A stretch of 64,000 nucleotides of DNA from Streptomyces sp. CG1 (GTDB taxonomy: Bacteria; Actinomycetota; Actinomycetes; Streptomycetales; Streptomycetaceae). Location of the stretch: contig NZ_CP163518.1 in NCBI RefSeq assembly GCF_041080625.1, positions 10,905,501 to 10,969,500 on the forward strand, read 5' to 3'. The notes beneath the pieces were generated by a model. The model was not told the DNA's origin and made no database searches. It saw only the letters and a list, made by a program, of their open reading frames with translations. Shown here one piece after another: positions 16,922 to 25,888 of the stretch; within the stretch, counting starts at the first letter, position 1; each line of letters begins with the position of its first letter. The position numbers and the translations under genes are program-made.

Positions 16922-18289
16922 TTGAACACGCCCTGGGCCGCCGGGGCCCCGTCGCGGTGGCTGTCTGCCTGGACACGCACCTCGGAGTACTCGTCCGTGC
17001 TTCCACTCGGGACGCAACGACGGGGTCTTCTCCAGCAGCACAGCACGCAGGCCACGACGCGCCCCGTTGCTGAACGGCCCGGCCGGCGCTGCTGGACAGG
17101 CTCGGGGCGTGCAGCCAAGCGGCACGCAGCCGAACCAAGCGTTCGCCGGAGAAGCCCGGGGCGGGCTGTCGCCCTGGGCGGGCTGCCGCCCTGGGCGGCC
17201 CGGGCGTTGTGGTGGCGGTCGGGCGGTCTGGTGCTCGGCGTGCTGGGCATCTCGGTGCTCGTCGCCGGTGCGGAGCACGGCCAGCGCCTGCCGGTGACCG
17301 TGGTCCTGGTCCTTGCGCAGGCATGTGTCCTGCGGTGGCAGACGCGCGCACCCATGGCCGTACTGGCCGTCAACGCGCTGACGGGGCTCGCGGTGTGGGC
17401 TCTGCTGCCTGCGGTGTCCTTGTCGGGGGCGCTGCTCGCCGCGCAGGTCACGTTGTGCGTGCTGTCGGCCACCAGGCCGCGGCGGGTGTCGGTGTGGGCG
17501 CTTGCGGCGATGTGTTTGCCGGCGCCGTTGGCGCTCGGGGCGGCCGGCGCCGCGGGGCCGTCGGTCTATCTGCTGGCGGTGGTCCTGGCGTGGACCGCGG
17601 GGCAGTGGCGCAGGGCACAGCAGGACCGGATACGGGCGGAGGCGCGCCGGGCTGTGGTGGAGGAGCGGGCTCGGATCGCGCGCGAGGTGCACGACGTCGT
17701 GGCGCACACCCTCTCAGTGATGGTCATTCAGGCGGGCGCCGCCGACGATGTGTTCGTCCAGCGGCCCGAACTGGCGCGTGAGGCGCTGCGGGCCATCGAA
17801 ACGGGTGCCCGCTCGGCACTGGGCGAACTGCGCCTGCTGCTGCGGGCCTTCCATTCCGACGCGGGCGCGGCTGGGGATCAGTTGGGGCAGCAGCCCTCGC
17901 TCGCGCGTCTGCAGGAGCTGGCCGACAGCGTGCGTGCGACCGGGATCGCCGTGCACGTGCACTGCGAGGGCGCAACCGACACCCTGCCGGCCACGGTGGA
18001 CCTGGCGGCATACCGGATCGTCCAGGAGGCCCTCACCAACACCGTGCGCCATGCGGCCGGTGTCGATGAAGTGAGCGTGCGAGTGACGGCCGAAGGGGAG
18101 TGCGTGAAGGTCACTGTGGTCGACAACGGCCGTACCCGGCAAGGTGGTCCGGCTACGGTGGGAACGGGTCGCGGGCTGGTGGGGATGAAGGAGCGTGCCA
18201 GGCTCGTGGGCGGCAGCCTGCGTGCTGGGCCGTTGCCCGGAGGAGGCTTCGAGGTGACGGCGCAGTTGCCCGTGGGGGAGGCGTCATGA
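16922..18289 (+). CDS. Sensor histidine kinase, NarL-type two-component system
   Basis: Membrane sensor kinase. Four to five transmembrane helices lie at about residues 95-220, followed by a HisKA_3 dimerisation helix with the phosphoacceptor His in EERARIAREVHDVVAHTLSV, the N box IVQEALTNTVRHA and the G box GRGLVGMKERARLVGG of the ATPase domain. The first 90 residues are Arg/Ser/Pro-rich and not convincing; the ATG at 16922 is the only ATG in frame, so the real start may be an alternative codon closer to the first helix (a TTG near 17209 is possible). The stop overlaps the response regulator start by four bases. Confidence 0.85.
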   Translation: MNTPWAAGAPSRWLSAWTRTSEYSSVLPLGTQRRGLLQQHSTQATTRPVAERPGRRCWTGSGRAAKRHAAEPSVRRRSPGRAVALGGLPPWAARALWWRSGGLVLGVLGISVLVAGAEHGQRLPVTVVLVLAQACVLRWQTRAPMAVLAVNALTGLAVWALLPAVSLSGALLAAQVTLCVLSATRPRRVSVWALAAMCLPAPLALGAAGAAGPSVYLLAVVLAWTAGQWRRAQQDRIRAEARRAVVEERARIAREVHDVVAHTLSVMVIQAGAADDVFVQRPELAREALRAIETGARSALGELRLLLRAFHSDAGAAGDQLGQQPSLARLQELADSVRATGIAVHVHCEGATDTLPATVDLAAYRIVQEALTNTVRHAAGVDEVSVRVTAEGECVKVTVVDNGRTRQGGPATVGTGRGLVGMKERARLVGGSLRAGPLPGGGFEVTAQLPVGEAS

Positions 18290-18945
18290 CGCTGCGCGTG
18301 GTGGTGGCCGACGACCAGGCGTTGGTCCGTACCGGGTTCCGTATGATCACCGATGCGCGGGACGACCTTGAGGTGGTCGGTGAGGCGTCCGACGGCCAGG
18401 AGGCGGTACGGCTGACCCGGGAACTTGCACCCGACGTGGTGCTGATGGACGTACGCATGCCCGTCGTGGACGGCATCGAGGCGACCCGGCAGATCGCGCT
18501 GTACGGCAGCCCGGCCAGGGTGCTCGTGCTGACCACGTGGGACGTGGACGCGCACGTCGTCGCCGCTCTGCGGGCCGGGGCGAGCGGCTTCCTGCTCAAG
18601 GACATCCGACCCACCGAGCTCGTCGACGCGATCCGCCTCACCGCGCGCGGCGACGCGCTGCTGGCGCCCGCCGTGCTCAGCCGCGTCCTCGACCGGTTCT
18701 TGCGCACCACGCCCGACCCGGCACCGCCGCCCTCCCTGCCGGACCTCTCCGGTCGCGAACGGGAGGTGCTCACCCTGATCGGCCAGGCTCTGTCGAACGC
18801 CGAGATCGCTGAACGGCTGCACTTGGCGGAGGCTACGGTCAAGAACCATGTCACCGCGGCGCTGCGCAAACTGGGTTTGCGCGACCGCGTCCAGGCCGTC
18901 GTCGCCGCCTACGATCACGGCCTCGTGCAGCCGCGCCGCCCCTGA
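18286..18945 (+). CDS. LuxR/NarL-type response regulator
   Basis: A 219-residue regulator. The receiver domain has the acidic pair Asp9-Asp10, the phosphoacceptor Asp55 in VVLMDVRMP, a Thr in VLVLTTWD and the Lys of FLLKDI. The C-terminal LuxR-type helix-turn-helix is LSGREREVLTLIGQALSNAE and AEATVKNHVTAALRKLGL. The ATG overlaps the kinase TGA (ATGA), so the pair is translationally coupled. A perfect hairpin three bases after the stop ends the operon. Output promoters unknown. Confidence 0.93.
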   Translation: MTLRVVVADDQALVRTGFRMITDARDDLEVVGEASDGQEAVRLTRELAPDVVLMDVRMPVVDGIEATRQIALYGSPARVLVLTTWDVDAHVVAALRAGASGFLLKDIRPTELVDAIRLTARGDALLAPAVLSRVLDRFLRTTPDPAPPPSLPDLSGREREVLTLIGQALSNAEIAERLHLAEATVKNHVTAALRKLGLRDRVQAVVAAYDHGLVQPRRP

Positions 18946-18947
18946 CA

Positions 18948-18975
18948 CCTGCCTCCTCCTCAAGGAGGAGGCAGG
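18948..18975 (+). terminator. Hairpin terminator of the two-component operon
   Basis: A 13-bp perfect inverted repeat CCTGCCTCCTCCT / AGGAGGAGGCAGG separated by two bases starts two bases after the stop codon. No T tract. Confidence 0.8.
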
Positions 18976-19057
18976 GCCACGATCCTCCTGCGTTCCCAGT
19001 GCTGGACCGCTCCCACGGCCGATCCAGGGGCGGGGTGGCCGGCCGTAGCGTCGGAGT

Positions 19058-19696
19058 GTGATCGACGACCTGCCTTGCCTCATGTATTTGCTCGCCTACG
19101 ACGACGCGGCCGAAGGCCCCTACGACCGCCCCCGGACCCAGGTGCTGCTCCGGGCTGCCGCCCTCGTCGACCTCGCCCTGCGCGGCCGGCTGCGGGAGGA
19201 CGACGGCACGGTCACCGTCTTCGGCACCCGACCGACCGGCGTCCCCGCCCTGGACGGCATGCTGCACGACGCGGCCGGCGGCCACGGCTGGAAGTACCTT
19301 GTGCGCACCCACCGCAAGCGGACCCTGACGGAGGTGGAGGACCACCTCACCGCGGCCGGAGCCCTCACCGTGAAGGAACCCCGCACCACCTTCGGCCCCC
19401 GGCGGCTGACCCTGACCGACCGCGCCGTGCCCGCCGCCCTGCACGCCCGCATGTCCGCGGCGCTGCGCGGGGACGAGCCCGTGCAGAGCCTCCCCGCCGC
19501 CGACACCGCGCTGCTGGCGCTGGCCGCGGCGGCCGGCGTCCACTCGGTCGTCTCCCGGCAGGACCGCAAGACCTACCGGGCCCGTATCGACGCCTGCACG
19601 ACAGCTCTCGCCGCCCTCGCGCCCGGCCTGGAGAAAGCCGTACGCGACCTGCCGACGACCATGATCGCCGCCCAGGGCGGCATGGGCGGCAGCTGA
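19058..19696 (+). CDS. GPP34 (GOLPH3/Vps74)-like protein
   Basis: A 212-residue protein of the family related to eukaryotic Golgi phosphoprotein GOLPH3, common in streptomycetes. Visible family features are the N-terminal LPCLMYLLAYDD region, the helix VLLRAAALVDLALRGRLRED and the KRTLTEVEDHLTAAG beta-hairpin module. The eukaryotic members bind PI4P and glycosyltransferases; bacterial function is unknown. GTG start at 19058. Only 20 bases separate it from the esterase gene, so they likely share a transcript. Confidence 0.8.
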   Translation: MIDDLPCLMYLLAYDDAAEGPYDRPRTQVLLRAAALVDLALRGRLREDDGTVTVFGTRPTGVPALDGMLHDAAGGHGWKYLVRTHRKRTLTEVEDHLTAAGALTVKEPRTTFGPRRLTLTDRAVPAALHARMSAALRGDEPVQSLPAADTALLALAAAAGVHSVVSRQDRKTYRARIDACTTALAALAPGLEKAVRDLPTTMIAAQGGMGGS

Positions 19697-19716
19697 CCGA
19701 ACGAAACCGGGAGACG

Positions 19717-21282
19717 ATGACCATGCGCCGAGTCCTGACCGCCCTATGCTGTGCCCTGACCGCCGTCCTCGCGACGGCCTGGTCCGCACAACCGCCGACG
19801 CAGCCCGGCCGGCCCGATGCCGCCACGACGCTCCGCACCCACGCCGACCTCGTGCGGGGCGCCGCCCACGACGGCTACCGCACCTTCGAGGGCATCCCCT
19901 ACGCCGCACCCCCGATCGGCAGGCTCCGCTGGGCACCGCCCCACCATGCCGCCCCCTGGTACGGGGTCCGGGACGCCACCCGTCCCTCGAACGCCTGCCC
20001 GCAGCCGGCCGGTGAGGTGCCCGGCGGCAGCACCGACGAGGACTGCCTCCGCCTGAACGTCACCACGCCCGACGGCGCGCGACCGGCACACCCCCGGCCG
20101 GTGATCGTGTGGCTGCATGGCGGCGGCTTCACCACCGGAGCGGGCTCCTCCTACGACGCTCACCGCATGGCCACCCGTGGCGGTGTCGTGGTCGTCACCG
20201 TCAACTACCGCCTCGGAGCACTCGGTTTCCTCGCCCGCAGCGCACTGCCCGGCTCCGGCACCTTCGGCCTGGCCGACCAGCAGGCGGCGCTGCGCTGGGT
20301 CCGCGCCGAGATCGGCGCCTTCGGAGGCGACGCGCACAACGTCACACTGGCCGGCAAGTCGGCCGGCGGCTACAGCGTCTGCGCCCAACTCTCCTCACCC
20401 GCCGCCGCGGGCCTCTTCGACCGGGCGATCATCGAGAGCGGCCCGTGCACCGGCCGCGCCGGCCGACCGTTCGCCCCGTCCTCCGTCCCGCTGTCCACGG
20501 TGCGTACCGCGGGCGCGGACCTCACGGCGAAGGTCGGCTGCAACTCCGCCCACGACGTCATGCACTGCCTGCGGCGCGTGTCCGTCTCCCGCCTGTTCAA
20601 AGCCCAGACCACCGACCAGCAGCCCGCATACGCCACGCCTCTGCTGCCGCGTGACCCCGCGGCGGCCATCGCCGCCCCTCGCTTTCACCACGTGCCCGTA
20701 CTCCTCGGCAACAACCACGACGAGGGCAACGGCTGGGCCGCCGGGATCATCCGGGCCGGCCACCCCGTCACCCCTGACACCTGGCCCGATGTCGCAGCCA
20801 CCTTCTTCCCCGCCGCGGGGGAAGCGAAGGCGATCGTCCGCGCATACCCGGTGCACCCCACCGACGGCGGCCCGGTCTTCGGCGCGGTCATCGGCGACGC
20901 CGACTTCGCCTGTCCCACCGCGCGCACGGACACCCTTCTCGTCACCCAGGTGCCCGTCTGGCGCTACGAGTTCGCCGACCGGCATGCCCCGCCGCTCACC
21001 CCCGGCACGCCACCGTTCCCGCTCGGCGCACCACACGCGAGCGAACTGCCCTACCTGTTCGACCTCGGCGGCCGCCCCCGCAGCCTGACAGCGGCACAGC
21101 ACCGCCTGGCCAACACCATGATCGACTACTGGACCCGTTTCGCCCGAACCGCCGATCCCAACGGCCCGTCCTCACCGCACTGGTCCCGCCAGACGGCACA
21201 GTCCCTGGCGCCCGACCACATCGTCCCCACACACACGACGCAGACCCGCCACCACTGCTCGTTCTGGAACGCCTTCGGGTGA
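19717..21282 (+). CDS. Secreted carboxylesterase (type B)
   Basis: A 521-residue type B carboxylesterase/lipase. A Sec signal covers residues 1-27 (RRVLTALCCALTAVLATAW). The family marks are FEGIPYAAPPIGRLRW, EDCLRLNVTTP and the nucleophile elbow LAGKSAGGYSV. The residue before the catalytic Ser is Lys instead of the normal Glu (GKSAGG for GESAGG). The acid is probably the Glu of NNHDEGNG and the base the His of PHASELPYLF. The ATG at 19717 follows CCGGGAG. It follows the GPP34 gene closely. Extracellular ester hydrolysis is the expected role; substrate unknown. Confidence 0.88.
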   Translation: MTMRRVLTALCCALTAVLATAWSAQPPTQPGRPDAATTLRTHADLVRGAAHDGYRTFEGIPYAAPPIGRLRWAPPHHAAPWYGVRDATRPSNACPQPAGEVPGGSTDEDCLRLNVTTPDGARPAHPRPVIVWLHGGGFTTGAGSSYDAHRMATRGGVVVVTVNYRLGALGFLARSALPGSGTFGLADQQAALRWVRAEIGAFGGDAHNVTLAGKSAGGYSVCAQLSSPAAAGLFDRAIIESGPCTGRAGRPFAPSSVPLSTVRTAGADLTAKVGCNSAHDVMHCLRRVSVSRLFKAQTTDQQPAYATPLLPRDPAAAIAAPRFHHVPVLLGNNHDEGNGWAAGIIRAGHPVTPDTWPDVAATFFPAAGEAKAIVRAYPVHPTDGGPVFGAVIGDADFACPTARTDTLLVTQVPVWRYEFADRHAPPLTPGTPPFPLGAPHASELPYLFDLGGRPRSLTAAQHRLANTMIDYWTRFARTADPNGPSSPHWSRQTAQSLAPDHIVPTHTTQTRHHCSFWNAFG

Positions 21283-21550
21283 CCACCGGGACAACCACTG
21301 TCGAGGACCTCACCAAACCACACAGCTGGCCCGCGACCCACCATAAACCCGCCCCCGCCCGCCACCACACCGGCCACCCCACCCAGCCCCGTTCGCCGAC
21401 TCGGCACGTCAGCACGATGGTCTAGGAGAGCACGGCGCGCGGCTCAAGACAGACCGCCCGGGCTTCACCAGCGATGGCTGTGCCTGGCGAGCCCCTACTG
21501 GGGCCGAACAGGGCTACGTACCGGCCCTTAAGGAAATGAGGCAGCGCGAG
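21283..21550. other. Intergenic region, nothing recognised
   Basis: Leader region of the small lectin-like gene. No gene, strong hairpin or clear promoter was identified by eye. Confidence 0.3.
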
Positions 21551-22018
21551 ATGCGCAAACTCAGCCGCATCACCAGCACCGCCGCAACGCTCATGGTGGC
21601 TACGGGCCTGACCCTTGCCATCGGAGCCGGAACCGCGCAGGCCGACAGCTACCCCCAGTACGTGAATGGCTACACAGCTCTGTGCCTGGACGACAGCAAC
21701 TCGTACAACTGGCGCACTTTCCCGTGCAATTACGACTCGTGGGAGGCTGGCTACCAGAAGATCTACTACCACGAATTCAACGACGGCACGGAGCGCCTGA
21801 TGGGCCAAGCCACCGGCCTGTGCCTGTGTGCCTTCGGGGGCGGACGGGTCGGCCACGCCGGCTGCGACACCTCGCAGGCGGAGAGCTGGTACCACGCCTA
21901 CGACAACGGGCTAAGGCTCAAGAACCAGGGCCAGGCCACGGGTTGGTGTCTGGACGACAGTCCTGAGGCTCACTTGCGCACTGTCCCGTGCAATGGCTTG
22001 TCCTACCAGGCGCGGTAG
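21551..22018 (+). CDS. Small secreted protein, ricin-type beta-trefoil-like
   Basis: A 155-residue exported protein: signal peptide RKLSRITSTAATLMVATGLT ... AQA, then a mature domain built from Cys/Trp/Gly-rich repeats such as ALCLDDSNSYNWRTFPCN, TGLCLCAFGGGRVGHAGCD and TGWCLDDSPEAHLRTVPCN. The threefold recurrence of Leu-Cys-Leu-Asp plus a trailing Cys fits a beta-trefoil (ricin B-like) fold, which usually binds sugars; the Gln-x-Trp mark is not clear. The ATG at 21551 is preferred over 21536 because of SD spacing (GAGG). Sugar-binding is inference. Confidence 0.65.
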   Translation: MRKLSRITSTAATLMVATGLTLAIGAGTAQADSYPQYVNGYTALCLDDSNSYNWRTFPCNYDSWEAGYQKIYYHEFNDGTERLMGQATGLCLCAFGGGRVGHAGCDTSQAESWYHAYDNGLRLKNQGQATGWCLDDSPEAHLRTVPCNGLSYQAR

Positions 22019-22127
22019 CCGCACACGGCTGAGGCCGACGCGCGGTTGAAGGAGGACCGGCCCGGCATTCGCCGAGTACCGGTGGTGACGGCCGGCGTGG
22101 GTCGGCCGCGAACGGAGGGACACCACT

Positions 22128-22502
22128 ATGCGCAGGATCACGCGCGGCGCCGCCGCGCTCGCGGTCGCCACGGCCGCGATGGCAACAGCCGGCACCGGCT
22201 CCGCACACGCGAGCGACAGGACCGTCTACGGCTGTCCGGGCGGGGCGGTGTGCATCTACCCCGAAGGGGCAGACATCCACATGAGCTCGCCGACGAACAT
22301 CTTCTACAGCTATGGCGCCCACAATCTGAGCAACCAGTTCGGCAACCACTACGTGCTCAACAACCAGTACGGCAGCGCAAACGCCACCGCCCAGTTGTGC
22401 AACGGCTACAACGGCGTCGACTGCGTGGTCACCATCGGGCTGAACGAGTTCGGAGTCTTCAACTTGACCCCGATCAACTCGATCGTCCTGAACCAGCCGT
22501 AG
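22128..22502 (+). CDS. Secreted peptidase-inhibitor I36-like protein
   Basis: A 124-residue exported protein with a signal peptide (RITRGAAALAVATAAMATAG ... AHA). The mature part begins with two close cysteines in VYGCPGGAVCIYPEG, the hallmark of the streptomycete I36/SMI-like small secreted family, followed by Asn-rich strands (HNLSNQFGNHYVLNNQYG) and a second Cys pair. The I36 prototype inhibits metalloproteases, but most relatives are untested. SD-like GGAGG lies eight to twelve bases before the ATG. Confidence 0.7.
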   Translation: MRRITRGAAALAVATAAMATAGTGSAHASDRTVYGCPGGAVCIYPEGADIHMSSPTNIFYSYGAHNLSNQFGNHYVLNNQYGSANATAQLCNGYNGVDCVVTIGLNEFGVFNLTPINSIVLNQP

Positions 22503-22543
22503 CCGGCCGTCAGCAGACATGGCGGTACTCAGTGCCCCGCCCG

Positions 22544-24157
22544 TCACCTTCCCCGCACCCGCTCCGCCACGCCCGCCGCGAACCCCGTCGCCGCCGACGC
22601 GTCGGACAGGTGAGCCGGAGTCGCCGCTCTCTTCCCCTTCGCCGGGTGTTCCGCGAACAGGGCCACGGTGACGGAGAGTTGGCGGTCCGACTCGATGTGC
22701 CAGAGGGTGCGGGTGGTGGTGGCGCCGGAGCCCGCGGTGCCGGTGTAGCTGGTCATGCCCCTGGGGGCCGCGTGGGCGGTGGCCGCGGGCAGGAGGTCGC
22801 GGGTGTCGGGGTGGGCCGTGTAGCGGGTGCGGCCGCCCCGGGTGATCTTCGCGACCGTGTACGGCTTCGCGTACGTCCCCTGCGCCGACGCCGTCGCGTA
22901 CGCCGAGGCCAACTGCAGCGGGGTCGGTGTCGCCGTCCTGACGAGGGAGGCGGCCGCGACCGCGCCGGGCTTGGTGGCCCGGAGCGGAGCGAGGGCGCTG
23001 CCCGCCTCCACCGCCCCGGCGACGGAGTCATTGAAGGGCTGCCGGGCGTAGTCCGCGCCACCGTAGAGGACGCGGATCGCGCCGTCGCCGGGGATCATCG
23101 CGACGACGGCCGTGTGCAGGCGCGTCCCCTTGGCCGCCGGCGGAGCGTGGCCCACCAGCTGGGCGGTGTCGTCCTGCGCCTCGATGTCGAACGTCGTACG
23201 GACCGTGTACCCGCCCCGCGCCAACTGGTCCTGGGTGATGCCCAGCCGGTCGGCCGCCTCGGCCGCCGCCGCGTCGATGAGGTACTGGCGCTGTCCGTCG
23301 GTGTCGCCCGGCGGATAGAAGCGGAACGCCGGGAAGACTGCCGACGCCCGCTCCCGGGCCGTGATCGTGCCCGCGGCGCGCATGCCGTCGAGGACCCACG
23401 CCCACCGCTTCTGCAGCGTCGTCGTCACCTTGGCGTCGGCGCCGGCCCGTTCGTAGTACGACGGCAGGTTGATGATCGCCGCCAGGGCGGCGCCCTGGGA
23501 GAGGCTGAGGTCCTTCGCGTTGATGCCGAAGTAGTTGCGGGCCGCCGACTCGATACCGGCCGCGCCCCGGCCGAAGTACACGGTGTTCAGGTAGCCCTGG
23601 AGGATCGCGTCCTTGGCGCGGGTGCGGTCCAGCTTGACCGCGATCAGCGCCTCGCGCGCCTTGCGGGACAGCGACTGCTGGGGGGTGAGCAGCGCGTTCT
23701 TCACGTACTGCTGCGTGATCGTCGAACCGCCCTGGCGTTCCGCGCCGCTCAGCGTGGACCAGGCGGCCCGCAGGATCGCGGTCGGCGAGACGCCCGAGTC
23801 CGTGCGGAAGGAGCGGTTCTCCGCCGCGATCACCGCGTCCTGCACCTCGCGCGGCACCTGGGACAGGGGCACGTCCTGCCGGTCCACCGGGCCGCGTCGG
23901 CCCAGGTACTGCCCGCTCGCGTCCAGGAACACCGTGCTCTGGATGACCATCTCCGGGTGCGGGGCCGGGATGACCGTCAGCTGGTAAGCGACGACGACCG
24001 CGGTGCACAGGGCCAGGAGGAAGGTCAGTACGGCGATGAGCGCGCGACGGATCCAGCGGGCGCGGCGGCGCCGGGTGCGGATGCGGAAGGGGACCCGGCG
24101 ACGACTGCGTACGGGCTTTTCGCCGGTCGCATGGAGTACGTCCGTCGTGCTGCTCAC
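22544..24157 (-). CDS. Class A penicillin-binding protein with degenerate transpeptidase domain
   Basis: A 537-residue membrane glycosyltransferase (GT51) that would polymerise lipid II. A cytoplasmic Arg-rich tail and one transmembrane helix (residues about 37-60) precede the GT51 domain, with the catalytic Glu in VIAAENRSFRTDSG and the GGSTITQQYVKNALL motif. The transpeptidase part is cut down: the usual Ser-x-x-Lys is replaced by AGSALAPL, the Ser-x-Asn segment is missing, and the Lys-Thr-Gly motif reads GTAGSGATT. The protein is about 150-200 residues shorter than bifunctional relatives. Last gene of a sigma-factor operon; its ATG overlaps the preceding stop by four bases. Confidence 0.85.
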   Translation of the reverse strand: MSSTTDVLHATGEKPVRSRRRVPFRIRTRRRRARWIRRALIAVLTFLLALCTAVVVAYQLTVIPAPHPEMVIQSTVFLDASGQYLGRRGPVDRQDVPLSQVPREVQDAVIAAENRSFRTDSGVSPTAILRAAWSTLSGAERQGGSTITQQYVKNALLTPQQSLSRKAREALIAVKLDRTRAKDAILQGYLNTVYFGRGAAGIESAARNYFGINAKDLSLSQGAALAAIINLPSYYERAGADAKVTTTLQKRWAWVLDGMRAAGTITARERASAVFPAFRFYPPGDTDGQRQYLIDAAAAEAADRLGITQDQLARGGYTVRTTFDIEAQDDTAQLVGHAPPAAKGTRLHTAVVAMIPGDGAIRVLYGGADYARQPFNDSVAGAVEAGSALAPLRATKPGAVAAASLVRTATPTPLQLASAYATASAQGTYAKPYTVAKITRGGRTRYTAHPDTRDLLPAATAHAAPRGMTSYTGTAGSGATTTRTLWHIESDRQLSVTVALFAEHPAKGKRAATPAHLSDASAATGFAAGVAERVRGR

Positions 24158-24822
24158 GAGCCCACCCCGCCCTGCGCCACGACCGCGCCCCGTGCGTCGT
24201 GGATCGTCACCTGCGAATCCAGCAACCGCTCTTTTTCCTTGGGGAGTTCACCAGTCGCGTACCACGCGCTCCAGCCGGGGCTGCCCGCGAGCGCCAGCAA
24301 CGTACCGGAGGTCGTGCCGAACGGCGTGCGCAAGGTCACACGGGCTGCGGGCGTCGCCCCCCAGTAGGTGCCGGTCATGAGATAACGGTTGCCCCTCCCC
24401 AGCATTTCCATGGTCACTGCGGTCTTGCGGCCGGCCCGCCCCGCGGGCGCCAGGACCAGCCCCGGCACCGCCGAGGAGTGCTCCCCGTCCTTCGTCAGCC
24501 ACAACTCCATGTCGGGCAGGGGGCGTACATGCTCGCCCGCCGCAACGACCCGTACCGTCGAAGCCGCCCCGGCGGAGGGCGTCGGCGCTCCCGAGGCCGT
24601 CCTCCCCGTCACACGCGGTACGACGACGTAGGCGATCGTCCCGAGCAGCAGAGCGACCGTGGCCAGCCAACGGACCCGCCGCCGTCTTCTCCGCGCTCGC
24701 CCCTCGCGCTCGATCTCCGCCAGCGGCACCGGCGGCGGCACCAGATCACGCACCTCCACCGCCATCGACTCGCTCAACTCGACGCGCCGCAGGTCGACTC
24801 GACGTGCCTTGATACGGTTCAT
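24154..24822 (-). CDS. Membrane-anchored sigma-factor partner (anti-sigma-like)
   Basis: A 222-residue single-pass protein. The cytosolic part of about 50 residues ends in a run of arginines before one transmembrane helix (WLATVALLLGTIAYVVV), leaving about 150 residues outside. The outer domain has ELWLTKDGEHSSAVPG and MLGRGNRYLMTGTYWG but no family I recognise. Its start overlaps the sigma gene stop and its stop overlaps the PBP start, four bases each, so the three are translationally coupled. Position and topology indicate a regulator of the sigma factor, perhaps sensing the envelope. Not a ZAS-type Zn anti-sigma: the His-x3-Cys-x2-Cys motif is absent. Confidence 0.65.
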   Translation of the reverse strand: MNRIKARRVDLRRVELSESMAVEVRDLVPPPVPLAEIEREGRARRRRRRVRWLATVALLLGTIAYVVVPRVTGRTASGAPTPSAGAASTVRVVAAGEHVRPLPDMELWLTKDGEHSSAVPGLVLAPAGRAGRKTAVTMEMLGRGNRYLMTGTYWGATPAARVTLRTPFGTTSGTLLALAGSPGWSAWYATGELPKEKERLLDSQVTIHDARGAVVAQGGVGS

Positions 24823-25280
24823 GGGCGAACCTCCCGGAGAGAGCGGGCACTCAGGGCGGCCAACCCCCGCCGCGCGTACGACGTCACCGCGCCCTGCGAG
24901 CAGCCCAGCACCTCGGCGATCTCCGACTCGGCGAGTCCGTCGCCGTGGCGCAGCACCAGCACCACCCGCTGCCGGACGGGCAGGTCCGCCAGCGCCCGCC
25001 CGAGCGCCGTGAGCCGGCGCCGCCGTCGGGTCGAACGGCGGCGGCCGTGCAGCCGTACCAAAGTCCGCCGCACATAGAAGTCGGCGTCGTCCCGGGGCAC
25101 TCTCCGTCTGCGCGCGTACGTCTCCGCCAGGGCCGCCCGCGCCAGGTCGGCCGCCTCGTCCGCGTCGCCGGTGAGAAGGCGGGCGGTGCGCAGGAGGCGG
25201 GGCCAGGCTTCGGTGGCGTAGGCCGTGAAGTCCCCACGAGGAGAGGGAGACTGGGCGAACTTGCCTCTGGTGCTGGTCAT
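24819..25280 (-). CDS. ECF-type RNA polymerase sigma factor
   Basis: A 153-residue sigma-70 family protein. Region 2 is reduced (FTAYATEAWPRLLRTARLLT, ADEAADLARAALAETY), region 4 is clear: LADLPVRQRVVLVLRHGDGL then ESEIAEVLGCSQGAVTSYAR. The ATG at 25280 has GGGGG eight bases upstream; a longer frame to 25352 runs into the divergent promoter. It heads the operon with the membrane partner and the PBP, and faces a second sigma operon at 25367, an unusual back-to-back arrangement. Confidence 0.87.
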   Translation of the reverse strand: MTSTRGKFAQSPSPRGDFTAYATEAWPRLLRTARLLTGDADEAADLARAALAETYARRRRVPRDDADFYVRRTLVRLHGRRRSTRRRRRLTALGRALADLPVRQRVVLVLRHGDGLAESEIAEVLGCSQGAVTSYARRGLAALSARSLREVRP

Positions 25281-25366
25281 CGTGCCCCCTGCGGTGTGCT
25301 TCGATGTGCGACGTACGGGACCTGTACGCACGACAGGACCACCGGGTTGCAAGGGACGTCAGGGAA

Positions 25367-25888
25367 ATGACGGAGGATGAGTTCGACGCGTTCTACGCCG
25401 CCGCGTTCCCCCGGCTGACGGGCCAGCTCTACGCCTTCACCGGGGACCACGGGGAGGCCCAGGACGTCGTCCAGGAAGCGTTCGTACGGGCCTGGGACCG
25501 GCGGCGGGACTTCCTTGCCGACGGGGCGCCCGAGGCGTGGATCAGGACGGTGGCGATGCGGCTTGCGGTAAGCCGGTGGCGGCGGGCGCGACGGTGGCTG
25601 GAGCTGGTGCGCCGGACGCCGCCGCCCGAGAGCACTCCCGGCCCGGAGTCGCAGCACGCCCACTTCGCCGATCTGGTCGCGGCGTTGCGGCGACTGCCGG
25701 AGGCGCAGCGCATGGCGGTGGTACTGCACCATCTGTGCGACCTGAGTGTCGAGCAGGTAGCCTCCGAGACTGGTGTGCCCGTGGGGACGGTGAAGGCCCG
25801 GCTGTCCCGTGGCCGGGCCGCGCTGGCGAGGGAACTGGGCGCCGAAGACGGAGAGCTCGGGGAGAGGGAGGACGACCGTGTCCGATGA
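25367..25888 (+). CDS. ECF-type RNA polymerase sigma factor
   Basis: A 173-residue sigma factor of the SigE-like ECF class. Region 2 reads FPRLTGQLYAFTGDHGEAQDV with VQEAFVRAWDRR as the promoter -10 recognition helix, and region 4 reads LRRLPEAQRMAVVLHHLCDL with ETGVPVGTVKARLSRGRAAL. ATG at 25367 after AGGGAA. Its last ten bases overlap the partner gene start at 25878, so the two are co-translated. The 86-base gap to the opposite sigma gene must hold both promoters. Confidence 0.92.
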   Translation: MTEDEFDAFYAAAFPRLTGQLYAFTGDHGEAQDVVQEAFVRAWDRRRDFLADGAPEAWIRTVAMRLAVSRWRRARRWLELVRRTPPPESTPGPESQHAHFADLVAALRRLPEAQRMAVVLHHLCDLSVEQVASETGVPVGTVKARLSRGRAALARELGAEDGELGEREDDRVR

